The notes below the pieces were generated by a model, which searched no databases, had not been told where the DNA came from, and worked only from the letters and a program-made list of their open reading frames with translations. This document shows positions 32,509-42,273 of a DNA stretch of 52,607 nucleotides, piece after piece. This DNA is from Candidatus Berkelbacteria bacterium (GTDB taxonomy: Bacteria; Patescibacteriota; UBA1384; XYA2-FULL-43-10; CAINNR01). The stretch spans positions 1 through 52,607 of the forward strand of contig JAPLVG010000027.1 of the NCBI GenBank assembly GCA_026397235.1. The letters are read 5' to 3'. Position 1 is the first letter of the stretch. Each line of letters starts with the position of its first letter. The translations under genes and the position numbers were made by a program.

Positions 32509-35500
32509 ATGCCAAACGAAGATTTACCATCACAAAGTGTTGATGCAGAAGTTGACGCAAATCTTGGACCGATTGAACGGTTTGATTCACTAATGGAAGA
32601 GGTTGGTCAGTTGCAGAATACTGACAAAAAACGACGGTTTGAAAAATATTATGGCACTAGTGGTTTACAGAAATTTAGTAACTGGTTTAATAATGCTGAC
32701 ATCAGAAATATTCATAGTAACCAAAGTCTTGTCGATGAAATTAAACAGCGGGGATTAAAGATATTGAAGAAGGGTGGAATTGCCGGTGGCGTTGGTATTA
32801 TCGCTGCCGGAATTCTTGGTGGATCAGTGGCGATTCTTCCGGCTGCTATCGGGGTCGGCGCTGGTTTGGCAGTTCGAACCGCTTGGGAAGCTGGGAGAAT
32901 GGCTTGGAGTGGTGAACGGCAAGTCAGAAATGAAATTGAATTAGCAAATGAAGCAGTAATACAAAAAATCGAACAAATGTCCGGTGAATTGGCGGAACTT
33001 CAGTTTAATATTATAGCGGAGGATCCGTTACTAACTCCAGAGCAAATTGAGCAGGATCCGCGCTATAAAAGCCTGATGCTGGAAATTACGGAAATGATTT
33101 GTGATGACACTCTGCGGCGAGCAAAAAAAATTGTTAATCTTCAGACGGGAAAAGTTACCTACGAAGGATTGCGCAAAGACGAAGGTGTTGATGAAGGTGG
33201 CAACTCTGGGGTTGACGTAATAAATGTTGGCGAAAAGGAAAAAGGTCTAATTAAGCGTGAGCGAAATTTGGAACTCGGTGCTGATTTATTGTCGGCGACG
33301 GCAACAATCGGCGCTTCGGTATTGGGCGGATTACATGCAGCTAAAGAAATCGGTCAAGCGGCGGCAACAACAGCGCACCAAACCGGACAGCAAGCGGCGC
33401 AAAATGCCGGCGAGGTTTTAAAACATGGTCAGACAGTCGGTAAATATGATTTCGACGGGCTAGCTATTCCTGATAGCGCAAAAGATCACTTGGTTCAGGT
33501 GATTCAACATGGAGTTAAACCGTATTTTGATCAAACAACTCATATTTGGCATGATAGTTTGGCTAATTTGCAGGCAGCAATTGGCAAAATAAAGAAAAAA
33601 TCTGAGTTAGTGAAACAAACCGCTTTGGCAAGTACAAAAATTTTCGAAATGACAAAAGGTCTTATTGGTTTAAATGTGGTTAATTTGGTCAACTTTTTTG
33701 CCGGACGAGTTGGACATAAAGACATTGAATCAGCGGAAAAAATCGATAAGGCCAAAGTAAATCGGGCGGGAGAATTAATAAACGGACCGGTGATTGGTGA
33801 AACCGGTGGTGGTGAGACTTTAAATGTCGAATTGCCGGCGGAAGAAGAGGAACAGGATGAACACAGATTTAGCATTAACCAGGCGTTAAATATTCCAAAG
33901 GATCAGAAAATCAGAGATAAAATCGGTCTGGGTTCCCCACTTTTTAGAAATTTTGAGAATTTTTGTCTGGCAAAGTACAAGACTTTCGGTGGCGAGGAGT
34001 ATGCTGAATTAAGGCCGATTCAAAAAGTTGATGGCCAATGGAAACTTGTTGCTGATAGTGGAATAGCGGAAATTTTAACCAAAAATTTAGCTGATACAAA
34101 TAATATCGTCAAGATTGGCTTGGTAAGGTTTGAGACCGTAGATGGGAAAATAAACGATGAAAATACTGATGATACTTTTGTCGAAGTTGAAGAAGTTGCG
34201 CCGGAACCAGAGCCAAAACCGGAAGTCAGGGAAATTACCGACGAAGATAAAGAGTTTTTGGAAAAATTGGCCGAAAGAAATAAAAATTTACCACCAGAAA
34301 AGAAGCACAATTATCAAAGTGCTGCAGCTTGGGTTTTTTCTCGTTTATCAGCAGAACAGCGGAAGGAACTTCATGCGCATGGCGAAGATGATAAATATGA
34401 ATCAGAAAAACAATTTAATGAATTAGCAAGGGAAGTATTAAAAGATCAGTTTGTTGTCCACTATGCAGATAAAAAAGGAAAATATCCTGATTTGGATGGC
34501 AAAGGTGCAATTGGTTTACTAGAATTAGCCGCGATTGTTAAAAACGACGATGCCGTAATAAAAATTCCTGCCGGTAGTGAAGTAATTGGTAAAATAAATA
34601 TTGATACTGGAAATGTTAATGGTGTTGCGACGTATGGTGGTTCTGGTCGGGATGATAAAGGTTATCTGAATTATGATTGGGAAAATGATCCGATGACCGG
34701 TTTCATCGATCATCATGGACCAAAAGTTGACAGGAAGGAATCAGCTACCTCGCAAGCTTATGATGTTTTGGTTGGGCTAGGAATGATTGATGAGGAAAAA
34801 TATCCATATTTAAAAAACCTGGTTAATTTTGTGACAGTTTGTGATAATCATTTATTCCCGAACACCGAAGATGATTTTAGAAAATCAGACAAAACACTTT
34901 ATGGGTTGTCGAGATTTATGAATTTTAAAAATCTGGAAACTTTTTTCAAGGACGGAAGAGATCCAAGTGAAAAACTTACAGATGCAGATCTGGAAAAATA
35001 TGGCTTAAAATATACGGATTATCGAACAAGAAAACCGGTAGATAAAAGTGCTGATCGGAAAAAATCTATTGATGAATCAATCAAAAATATCGACGAGTTA
35101 AAAGACGCTGGCTGGACGCTGGAGTCAAAAAATTTCGGCAAAATATTAATTGACAATGGTGCTAAAGTTCCATCGAGAGCCGAAGCCGCCAGTGCTTTGG
35201 GATTTGATACCTATTTGTTATGGAATACAAAAACAAAAAGCTTTTTTATTAGCTCTAAAAATGCTTTTCCTGAAGGATTTTCATTGAGTCAAGGTGTTAG
35301 TGCCCGGGAAAATATGTGGATAAAACCGGAAAGCAATCTGGATAAATTAACAATTAGTTTGAAAGATATTTTGGAAAAAATGGGAGCTTCTGCTGAAGAA
35401 ATTACAAGAATTACCAATTTGGAAAAAGGCATTAAAAAATCACAAGTTGAAAAACCTCCAAAACCGGAAATTGAAATTAATGACGATGAACAGCTGGCAA

Positions 35501-36102
35501 AGATAAAAGAGGCTTTGAGGCAGGGAAAAACTTGGATTATTCGAAATCCATCTGAGGCAAGCGTCGTTATGGCTGAAGCCAATCCAAATCAAACCGAATT
35601 AGGTGAATTCAAGTCGTACGTTTTACCGAATGACGCCGGAGTAATTATTGATTCGATTAATCCGGAAAAAAGATCAGTCAGAATATCCGTCAAGCTACGT
35701 GGTGAAGAAACAAGAAAAGTTTATCAGCTTGGTGCCGCTGAATTTTTAGCTTTGGCCGAGCCTGATTATGTCAGGGATGTTGGCCCGGAATCACAAGCAA
35801 AGATCAATGAAATAAAGTTGAAATGGGCGGAGGAATTGGCGGAAGAAAAATCACCAGAAGATGAAAATCCTGAATTTCTAACCCTTCAGACAAAACTTGG
35901 TCCAGTCAAAATTGGCCCAGAAGTTTTAATTTCCCGACAATTTGCGACACAGGGTGGAAAATTAACCAATAAAGTTTTATTCGCTGAAAAAGATGAAGAA
36001 ACAGGCAATATTGGAATTATGCTAGAAGGCGGAGAGACTATTAATATGCCAGAAGAAAAGTTTATTGAAGGTATTGAAGAAGAATATTTTAAATTAGGAT
36101 AA
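32509..36102 (+). CDS. 1197-aa membrane-associated protein with DHH-phosphoesterase-like motif
   Basis: Very large. Residues 1-80 are soluble. A hydrophobic Gly/Ala-rich hairpin follows at about 85-125 (GGIAGGVGIIAAGILGGSVAILPAAIGVGAGLAV), and another at about 260-280. The Ala/Gln-rich stretch HQTGQQAAQNAGEVLKHG and more helical parts come next. A central domain at about 640-830 has NIDTGNVNG near 700, DYDWENDP and FIDHHG with D734-H735-H736, then FVTVCDNHLFP. DHH is the metal-binding signature of the DHH/RecJ phosphoesterases, but the full motif set was not confirmed. The C-terminal 350 residues are acidic and not recognised. It starts right at the upstream stop; the next gene starts 2 nt after it. 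Confidence 0.7.
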   Translation: MPNEDLPSQSVDAEVDANLGPIERFDSLMEEVGQLQNTDKKRRFEKYYGTSGLQKFSNWFNNADIRNIHSNQSLVDEIKQRGLKILKKGGIAGGVGIIAAGILGGSVAILPAAIGVGAGLAVRTAWEAGRMAWSGERQVRNEIELANEAVIQKIEQMSGELAELQFNIIAEDPLLTPEQIEQDPRYKSLMLEITEMICDDTLRRAKKIVNLQTGKVTYEGLRKDEGVDEGGNSGVDVINVGEKEKGLIKRERNLELGADLLSATATIGASVLGGLHAAKEIGQAAATTAHQTGQQAAQNAGEVLKHGQTVGKYDFDGLAIPDSAKDHLVQVIQHGVKPYFDQTTHIWHDSLANLQAAIGKIKKKSELVKQTALASTKIFEMTKGLIGLNVVNLVNFFAGRVGHKDIESAEKIDKAKVNRAGELINGPVIGETGGGETLNVELPAEEEEQDEHRFSINQALNIPKDQKIRDKIGLGSPLFRNFENFCLAKYKTFGGEEYAELRPIQKVDGQWKLVADSGIAEILTKNLADTNNIVKIGLVRFETVDGKINDENTDDTFVEVEEVAPEPEPKPEVREITDEDKEFLEKLAERNKNLPPEKKHNYQSAAAWVFSRLSAEQRKELHAHGEDDKYESEKQFNELAREVLKDQFVVHYADKKGKYPDLDGKGAIGLLELAAIVKNDDAVIKIPAGSEVIGKINIDTGNVNGVATYGGSGRDDKGYLNYDWENDPMTGFIDHHGPKVDRKESATSQAYDVLVGLGMIDEEKYPYLKNLVNFVTVCDNHLFPNTEDDFRKSDKTLYGLSRFMNFKNLETFFKDGRDPSEKLTDADLEKYGLKYTDYRTRKPVDKSADRKKSIDESIKNIDELKDAGWTLESKNFGKILIDNGAKVPSRAEAASALGFDTYLLWNTKTKSFFISSKNAFPEGFSLSQGVSARENMWIKPESNLDKLTISLKDILEKMGASAEEITRITNLEKGIKKSQVEKPPKPEIEINDDEQLAKIKEALRQGKTWIIRNPSEASVVMAEANPNQTELGEFKSYVLPNDAGVIIDSINPEKRSVRISVKLRGEETRKVYQLGAAEFLALAEPDYVRDVGPESQAKINEIKLKWAEELAEEKSPEDENPEFLTLQTKLGPVKIGPEVLISRQFATQGGKLTNKVLFAEKDEETGNIGIMLEGGETINMPEEKFIEGIEEEYFKLG

Positions 36103-36104
36103 AC

Positions 36105-37625
36105 ATGACAACTAAAAGACCAAAATTTGATTTTAAAAACACTCCCGTCACAACACTGGACAATTTTACGCCTATTGTCGAAACAAGTTCAGATCTTTCG
36201 GTCGTAACACCAAAAGTTTCACCGATTTCTGAACCAGAAAAAGTTGCTGAAGCGCCGGTCGTTGAGGTTGAGAAATCTGTTGCTGAACCAAAACCTGCAG
36301 TTACGAACATTGAAAAACCAAAATTTACACCTGCAGATTTTACAATTGGAGAAAAAATTGAGGAGCCGTTGTTGGAAATTGAGACGGCGGAAATTGAAAA
36401 AAAGGTCGTTGATGCCGGTGGAAAAATTGAGGGGATATTATCAACTCAATTGCAAAGGCAATTGGAAAATTTCGCCACCAAATATCAGACAGATTCAAGT
36501 GTGGAAAATCACAATGCGTTGACTCGATTGAAACGATCGAAAGTTGAAGAATTAACTTTGTGGCTGCAGCAAAAAGAAGACGATAAAAACAGAGATTTAA
36601 TTGACTCAGCTGCCACTGATTTACCGGCAAAACCCACGATTATCAAATCATCGGCAGAAAAATCTGCCAAAGCGGGTTTCTCTAATGGATTTGAAAATGG
36701 CAATGGCAAAGAGATCCCGCGGTTTAAAATTGGCGAAAAAATAGTTTTAGTTAAACCAACCGGATCTTTTTCCAGAGCAGTCGGGTCGCCGCCACTGACA
36801 ATTGATGAAAATATGGTTGGCAGCGAATATACTTTTTCCGACAATCACGCTGGTTTGGTGACACTTGAAAGTAACAATGGTCAAACAATTTTCGTTCCGG
36901 AATCAACACTATCGTCCTTTAAACCATCAAAGGAAATCTATCATAACATGGTAAATGGATCATGGGAAAAATACAGGCCCATTGAATCTATTTTGCTTCC
37001 AGGTGAAAATGGTTCGATTGAAATTGCATCCGGGCAATTATGGCGATTTAAAACTAATTCTGGCGAAGTTGAAAATTACGACGATTTTCTGATTGAAAAT
37101 ATATCAGCCGCAGCCGATGGAAAATTGAAGATTAAATTTGTTGATCATGAAAAAGTTGAACGACCAGAGGAAGAGTGGGCAGGGATTTTTTCTGTCGGTG
37201 AATTGCAACCGGATAAAATGGAAATTGTGCCAGATGACAATATTGCAAGTCCGAAACAAGTCGACGGTGTTGTATATAAAGAAGGTAGAGAAATCGACGA
37301 AGAAAAATCAAATATACCGGAAGTGCCGACCGATGAATCAGAAATTGTCGAAGTCGAAAAACAAATAGCCGATCAAGTTAAAGCGATTGTGCCGGAAGTA
37401 AAAAAAGAAGATCAAATTGAAACTGCCGGCGAAGCAGGGGAGTCATCAATCGGAGAACCAGATGATGTGTTTGTAGCTGATGGTTATGAGCCGATTAAAA
37501 AATTTGTTGAAAATGGCAAAGATCCGAATATAGCAAGTGCTAAGGATTCCGCGGCATTGGAAGCGCAGAGGGTGGAAGGTCAAAAAGTCACTGAAGAAGA
37601 AACATCAAACAATACAGCAGGCTAA
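36105..37625 (+). CDS. Acidic hypothetical protein of the ATPase locus
   Basis: 506 aa, not recognised. The N-terminal 110 residues are a Pro/Glu/Val-rich linker (PISEPEKVAEAPVVEVEKSVAEPKP). A helical patch follows at about 105-160 (ILSTQLQRQLENFATKYQTDSSVENHNALTRLKRSKVEELTLWLQQKEDDKNRDL), then beta-type stretches (GEKIVLVKPTGSF, FSDNHAGLVTLESNNGQTIFVPESTLSSF), then an acidic tail. No membrane helix was seen. The start is 2 nt after the upstream stop, so the three genes from 32101 form one operon. Confidence 0.65.
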   Translation: MTTKRPKFDFKNTPVTTLDNFTPIVETSSDLSVVTPKVSPISEPEKVAEAPVVEVEKSVAEPKPAVTNIEKPKFTPADFTIGEKIEEPLLEIETAEIEKKVVDAGGKIEGILSTQLQRQLENFATKYQTDSSVENHNALTRLKRSKVEELTLWLQQKEDDKNRDLIDSAATDLPAKPTIIKSSAEKSAKAGFSNGFENGNGKEIPRFKIGEKIVLVKPTGSFSRAVGSPPLTIDENMVGSEYTFSDNHAGLVTLESNNGQTIFVPESTLSSFKPSKEIYHNMVNGSWEKYRPIESILLPGENGSIEIASGQLWRFKTNSGEVENYDDFLIENISAAADGKLKIKFVDHEKVERPEEEWAGIFSVGELQPDKMEIVPDDNIASPKQVDGVVYKEGREIDEEKSNIPEVPTDESEIVEVEKQIADQVKAIVPEVKKEDQIETAGEAGESSIGEPDDVFVADGYEPIKKFVENGKDPNIASAKDSAALEAQRVEGQKVTEEETSNNTAG

Positions 37626-37639
37626 AGCCTGGGTTCCAT

Positions 37640-37740
37640 TGGATTTGGGATAGTGATTAGCCCTCCTTTGCTCGAATTCGTCTCGAGGATTTCAGCCCTC
37701 GCAGTCGAATGCTCGCTACGGAAGGGCACCACGGGCTATT
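37640..37740. repeat. REP-like repeat before the first VirD4-like ATPase
   Basis: AGCCCTCCTTTGCTCGAATTC, CGAGGATTTCAGCCCTCG and CGCTACGGAAGGGC units with inverted arms. It separates the 506-aa gene from the ATPase gene. Confidence 0.5.
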
Positions 37741-37753
37741 AGATATTTAATGT

Positions 37754-40315
37754 GTGGTGGAGGGGCAATTGAATTCTTATAATTATAATTCGTCGACGAC
37801 GACATCCGGCACCAGTAGTTGGTGGTGGGTTTTGATTATAGTGGCGTTGGCAACTGGAATATACTTTTTATATAAATATTTGCAGCGAGTTATTTTATAT
37901 TATTATCAATTGCGCAAGACTCAAAATTGGATAATGCTCAAAATCTCCATTCCCAAAGAAAGATTTGCTGAAGAAAATGATCAAAAAATGGATTTCCGAG
38001 AATTGGCTGGAATTATCGAGCCGTTTTTAGCTAACATTGAATCTCTCTTCGATCCGCACATCAAACGGAAAATTGCCGGCCAAGACCACATTAGTTTAGA
38101 AATTATCTCTAAGAAAGGATTAGTGTTTTTTTACATCGGCGCACCGGAGGTTTTTAAAGATGCAATTGAGAAAAACATTTTATCTCAATATCCCGACGCA
38201 ATTGTTGAAGTGGACAAGGACAGGGGATTTTCGGTTTTTAAGGAAATGAAGGGCGAAGTTGCTGTCGGCAATTTGCGACTACTGAAGAAATTCTTTTTTC
38301 CAATCAAAACTTATCGTTATTTGGAATATGATCCGTTAAATGGTATCGTCAACGCTTTGTCTAAACTTGGGACTGAGAGAAACGCAGCCATTCAGATTTT
38401 AATTCGGCCGACTGACAACACTTGGAGATTTGCACTCGACAAAGTGGCAAAAAATATTCAAGCTGGTAAATCGGGTAATTATTATGCTTCATCATTCAAC
38501 CGCAGAATGGGGGAGAGCTTCTTTAAATTTTTAGGCGATGTTGGCAAGTCTGCCAGTGGAAAATCGATAATGGAGGAAGATAAAGAAAAGCAGATGCAGA
38601 ATCAGTTTCGACTAAATCCAATACAGGAGCAACAATTAAAACTCTTAGCCGAAAAGGGAGCCAAAACAGGTTTTGATACACAGGTTAGAATCATCGCTGT
38701 TGCGCCGACTGCCGAACAAGCCCGTGAAACTTTGAAAACTATTTTTTCCTCATTTTCGCAGTTTTTTGCTCCGGATAACAATGGTTTTAAATTTAAAAAA
38801 GCCAAACGTTTACGAGAGACCGTTGCCAATTACATCTATCGAATTTATGGTCGGGAACCGCGAATGCTTTTGAATACCGAAGAAATCGCTTCGCTTTTCC
38901 ATTTACCAAACCGATTTACCGAAACTCCAAACATCGCTTGGGTTTATTCGAAAAAAGAATCGCCACCGCCGCAAATGCCGGCCGAAGGCGTTATTGTTGG
39001 AGAGACAAATTATCGTGGTCAGAAGCAGACAATTCGGATTAAAGATACTGACCGGATGCGCCACATTTACATGGTTGGAAAAACCGGTGTTGGTAAAACC
39101 GTTCTTTTTGAAAACATGATTATGCAAGATATCGTTGCCGGTAAAGGCGTTTGTTATTTAGATCCAAATGGAGACGCGGTTGATTATATTTTAGAACATA
39201 TTCCAAAAGAGCGGGCCGAAGATGTAATTTTGTTTGATCCATCAGATCTTGAGAGGCCAATGGGGTTAAATCTCTTAGAGTGGAAGACAAACGAACAACG
39301 AGATTTCTTAGTTCAAGAAGCGATCCAAATCTTTTATAAATTATTTGATCCGAACCAAACCGGAATAGTTGGCCCGCAGTTTGAGCATTGGATGAGAAAT
39401 GCCGCCCTGACTTTAATGGCTCATCCTGACGGTGGAACACTTATCGATATTCCGCGTCTGTTTACTGATCCGGAGTTTGAGAAGGATCGAATAAAATATG
39501 TTAAAGATCCAGTCGTCAGATCATTTTGGGAGAAACAGATGGCGAAAACTTCTGATTTCCATAAATCAGAAATGCTAAATTACTTTACTTCAAAGTTTGG
39601 TAGGTTCATGACCAATGACATGATGAGGAATATTATCGGTCAGCCAAAGTCGGCATTTGATTTTAGGGAGGTAATGGACGGAAAGAAGATATTGCTTTGT
39701 AAGCTTTCAAAGGGTTTAATCGGAGAAATTAACGCCTTTTTGCTAGGTATGATTATTGTTTCAAAAATCGCCATCGGCGCGTTTTCCAGACAGGACCAAA
39801 CGGAAGATGAAAGAACGCCATTTTATCTCTACGTTGATGAGTTTCAAAACTTTATTACAGATGTGTTTTCTACCATTCTGTCTGAGTCTAGAAAATACAA
39901 ACTCTCGCTTCAAATTACTAATCAATATATTGCTCAGCTAGATGATAAAATTCGCGATTCCGTTATTGGTAATGCCGGAAATTTGATTGCTTTCCGTGTT
40001 GGCGCTGCAGACGCCGAATTCTTAGTCAAGGAATTTGCTCCGATCGCTATTGATGATTTGACTAACGTCGATAAGTTTAATTTCTATATTCGCGAACTTA
40101 TTGATAATGCACCGATGCCGGCATTTAATGGACAAAGTATTGCGCCGGATCAGAATGGAAACAAGCAATTGGCGGAGGCGATCAAACAGCTTTCGCGCTT
40201 AAAATTTGGTAGCGCTAAAGAAGTTGTAGAATCGGAAATTTCCGAGCGATCGCAAATAGATAAGATTGATTTGCCGGGAATCGGCGAAGGAAATACGAAG
40301 GGAGCTTCAGGTTAA
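37754..40315 (+). CDS. Membrane-anchored VirD4/TraG-like ATPase 1
   Basis: 853 aa. One helix near the start (WWWVLIIVALATGIYFLYKYL). A roughly 350-aa N-terminal region follows, including AIIEVDKDRGF-like and QIRVIAVAPTAEQAR-like alpha/beta parts, then a HerA/VirD4/TraG-type P-loop ATPase. Walker A is GKTGVGKT at about 442-449 and the Walker-B-like motif is FYLYVDEFQNF. A third conserved part is SESRKYKLSLQITNQYIAQL, with IRDSVIGNAGNLIAFRVGAADAEFL after it. Such ATPases pump DNA or protein through membranes in type IV secretion. The frame opens at GTG 37754; a TTG at 37769 right after GGAGGGG is an alternative start. A paralogue lies 2 kb downstream. Confidence 0.85.
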   Translation: MVEGQLNSYNYNSSTTTSGTSSWWWVLIIVALATGIYFLYKYLQRVILYYYQLRKTQNWIMLKISIPKERFAEENDQKMDFRELAGIIEPFLANIESLFDPHIKRKIAGQDHISLEIISKKGLVFFYIGAPEVFKDAIEKNILSQYPDAIVEVDKDRGFSVFKEMKGEVAVGNLRLLKKFFFPIKTYRYLEYDPLNGIVNALSKLGTERNAAIQILIRPTDNTWRFALDKVAKNIQAGKSGNYYASSFNRRMGESFFKFLGDVGKSASGKSIMEEDKEKQMQNQFRLNPIQEQQLKLLAEKGAKTGFDTQVRIIAVAPTAEQARETLKTIFSSFSQFFAPDNNGFKFKKAKRLRETVANYIYRIYGREPRMLLNTEEIASLFHLPNRFTETPNIAWVYSKKESPPPQMPAEGVIVGETNYRGQKQTIRIKDTDRMRHIYMVGKTGVGKTVLFENMIMQDIVAGKGVCYLDPNGDAVDYILEHIPKERAEDVILFDPSDLERPMGLNLLEWKTNEQRDFLVQEAIQIFYKLFDPNQTGIVGPQFEHWMRNAALTLMAHPDGGTLIDIPRLFTDPEFEKDRIKYVKDPVVRSFWEKQMAKTSDFHKSEMLNYFTSKFGRFMTNDMMRNIIGQPKSAFDFREVMDGKKILLCKLSKGLIGEINAFLLGMIIVSKIAIGAFSRQDQTEDERTPFYLYVDEFQNFITDVFSTILSESRKYKLSLQITNQYIAQLDDKIRDSVIGNAGNLIAFRVGAADAEFLVKEFAPIAIDDLTNVDKFNFYIRELIDNAPMPAFNGQSIAPDQNGNKQLAEAIKQLSRLKFGSAKEVVESEISERSQIDKIDLPGIGEGNTKGASG

Positions 40316-40380
40316 TAAATTGGACAAATTAGACCAATTAATCTGGTAAGTCAAATCTGGCTTATTTTTTGATTAAATCG

Positions 40381-40409
40381 TTGACAAAAAAATTCTTTTG
40401 TTGTATGCT
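40381..40409 (+). promoter_or_regulatory. Promoter of the 40541-42207 genes
   Basis: TTGACA (40381-40386), 17-nt spacer, TATGCT (40404-40409). The leader contains the ACACAGAT repeat. Confidence 0.7.
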
Positions 40410-40440
40410 AACACTGACGAAGAAAATAAGCGGAAGTAAA

Positions 40441-40530
40441 AACTATCACAGATCAATTGTCACAGATAAACACTGATAAGAAAGAATCTGTGAATATCAG
40501 TGTTAGTAGATCAGTGAGAGTTTATATTAC
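40441..40530 (+). repeat. Dispersed ACACAGAT repeat, best-preserved copy
   Basis: CACAGATCAATTGTCACAGATA, AACACTGATAAG and the near-inverse AATCTGTGAATATCAGTG, then GATCAGTGAGAG. It matches the copy in the rplU leader (4490-4600) over most of its length, including the tail before the start codon. Confidence 0.7.
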
Positions 40531-40540
40531 ATAATAAATC

Positions 40541-41077
40541 ATGGCAAAAACAAAACAAAATCAAAATTTACCATCAGAAGAGGATTTGGTCAGCATAAAA
40601 CAACTTCTCGACAGCGCCGAAAATCAAATTCGAAAAGCTAAATCTTTAATTTTTAAAACAGAGATTGAAGAGAAGGCTAAGGAAGTCGCTGAAACCAGTC
40701 TTTCAGATAATATTACCGAAGGTATTTTTGACGGGGAGAATTTTGTTTCTCCTGATGGCAGTGTTTATCCAATTCCGGCAAATTATGCCAGTAAATCAAA
40801 GCTGGTAACCGGAGACGTATTAAAATTAACAATCTTGCCAGACGGTAGCTTTGTTTACAAGCAGATCAATCCAGTTGAAAGAAAAAAAATTGTCGGAGAA
40901 CTGGAAGAGTTTGGCGAGGGTTGGAGAATCAATGTTGGTGGTCAATTATACAATGTGTTAACCGCGTCTGTGACGTATTTTAAAGCCAAGGTTGGCGATA
41001 AGATTGTTGGTTTAATTCCAGAAGATGGAAAAAGTGAATGGGCAGCAATTGAAAACATAATGCTTGAAGAAATATAA
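40541..41077 (+). CDS. Conserved-looking hypothetical protein of the ATPase locus
   Basis: 178 aa, not recognised. The N-terminal helix pair (SEEDLVSIKQLLDSAENQIRKAKSLIFKTEIEEKAKEV) is followed by two beta-rich parts of similar build: ITEGIFDGENFVSPDGSVYPIPANYASKSKLVTGDVLKLTILPDGSFVYKQI, and RKKIVGELEEFGEGWRINVGGQLYNVLTASVTYFKAKVGDKIVGLIP. The second reads like a small OB- or KOW-type barrel. No membrane helix. It lies between the two VirD4-like ATPases with its own promoter. Confidence 0.6.
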   Translation: MAKTKQNQNLPSEEDLVSIKQLLDSAENQIRKAKSLIFKTEIEEKAKEVAETSLSDNITEGIFDGENFVSPDGSVYPIPANYASKSKLVTGDVLKLTILPDGSFVYKQINPVERKKIVGELEEFGEGWRINVGGQLYNVLTASVTYFKAKVGDKIVGLIPEDGKSEWAAIENIMLEEI

Positions 41078-41160
41078 AGGTTGTTACCTTTTTTACGCTT
41101 TGTCGCCCTAACGGGCATAAATATATCTTGTAATAAATAATAATTCTTGGGGTGAGTAAA

Positions 41161-42207
41161 ATGTCAGAGACAAAAGAAAATTCAACTCGAGGGAAAAATC
41201 TGGTCGAAATCATTGGCGATCTAATGTTGGTATTGAATGAAAAAGAGAAGAGAGCAATTACAGGGCGTTTTGGCATTACCGGAAAAAAGGAAACTCTGTC
41301 TGCTATTGGTCGCGAGTTACACTTGTCTCGTGAGCGAGTAAGACAGATTGAAAAAAATGCTTTACGCAAAATGTCTGCTTTGATGGAAAATGATTTTTCC
41401 GAAATGACCAATAAAATTGTTGGAACTTTTGATTTAGTCGGTGGTGTGGTCGCGGACGACGAGATTTCAGAAGAATTTTTGAAGCTTGCTAATGAACAAA
41501 AATTTGCTAAAAATTATCTTCGCTTGGCCTGTACGATAATTTTTGGAATCGATAAAATTAATGAAAGTGATAAGATTTATAGTGGTTGGAAATTAGCAAG
41601 TACCACTAATGACAAGATATTATCGACGCTAGGAAAAATTATCGAATATTTTAAAAAAGAAGATATTCCACAGCAGTTCGAAGGTCTTAAGACTGAAATT
41701 CCAGCCCTGGCAAAAATGGATGCAAACTTTGTTTTATCTTGTATTTATATTTCAAAAAAGTTGATAATGGCAAAAAATGGAATGATTGGCTTAACAAGTT
41801 GGCCATCTGTCAACCCGAGAAATGTTCGCGACAAAATTTATTATGTTTTAAAAACTACCGGTTCTCCATTGCATTTTACTGAAATCACTTCAGGAATTGC
41901 CGCCCTTGAATTTGATAAGAAAAAAGTTGTTAGGGCGACAGTTCATAATGAATTAATTGCTGACAATCGCTTTGTTCTGATTGGCAGGGGAATCTATGCT
42001 TTGCGTGAATGGGGTTATAGTGATGGAACTGTTTGCGAAGTCATCAAAAATATTCTTTCTAATAGTAAAAAACCAATATCTTCCTCAGAGATCATAGAAC
42101 TAGTGAATAAATCCCGCAAAGTTAAAAAGAACACGATTGTGATTAACCTACAAACTAAAAAAGAGTTCAAAAAGGTTGATGGTGGTTATGTTTATGAAAA
42201 GTTATAA
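41161..42207 (+). CDS. Sigma-70 region 4 / HARE-HTH-like chimeric transcription factor
   Basis: 348 aa from the ATG at 41161, which follows GGGGTGAG; an upstream GTG at 41152 is also in frame. Residues about 10-75 match sigma-70 region 4: ALNEKEKRAITGRFGI-type start, then the helix-turn-helix LSAIGRELHLSRERVRQIEKNALRKM. There is no region 2, so it cannot bind a -10 box as a normal sigma does. The C-terminal third (VRDKIYYVLKTTGSPLHFTEITSGIA...VRATVHNELIADNRFVLIGRGIYALREWGY) fits the HARE-HTH winged helix, also seen in RNA polymerase delta subunits. The likely role is control of transcription, perhaps of this locus (inference). Confidence 0.8.
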   Translation: MSETKENSTRGKNLVEIIGDLMLVLNEKEKRAITGRFGITGKKETLSAIGRELHLSRERVRQIEKNALRKMSALMENDFSEMTNKIVGTFDLVGGVVADDEISEEFLKLANEQKFAKNYLRLACTIIFGIDKINESDKIYSGWKLASTTNDKILSTLGKIIEYFKKEDIPQQFEGLKTEIPALAKMDANFVLSCIYISKKLIMAKNGMIGLTSWPSVNPRNVRDKIYYVLKTTGSPLHFTEITSGIAALEFDKKKVVRATVHNELIADNRFVLIGRGIYALREWGYSDGTVCEVIKNILSNSKKPISSSEIIELVNKSRKVKKNTIVINLQTKKEFKKVDGGYVYEKL

Positions 42208-42220
42208 GTTCTCTTCTGTG

Positions 42221-42251
42221 TTGGACTTTTTGTTCCTCTTGGATGTATAAT
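42221..42251 (+). promoter_or_regulatory. Possible promoter of ATPase 2
   Basis: TTGGAC (42221-42226), 19-nt spacer, TATAAT (42246-42251). The -10 box is strong, the -35 box and spacer are not ideal. GAGAGGG lies before the ATG. Confidence 0.5.
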
Positions 42252-42273
42252 TAGTTAAGAGAGGGAATTTTTA

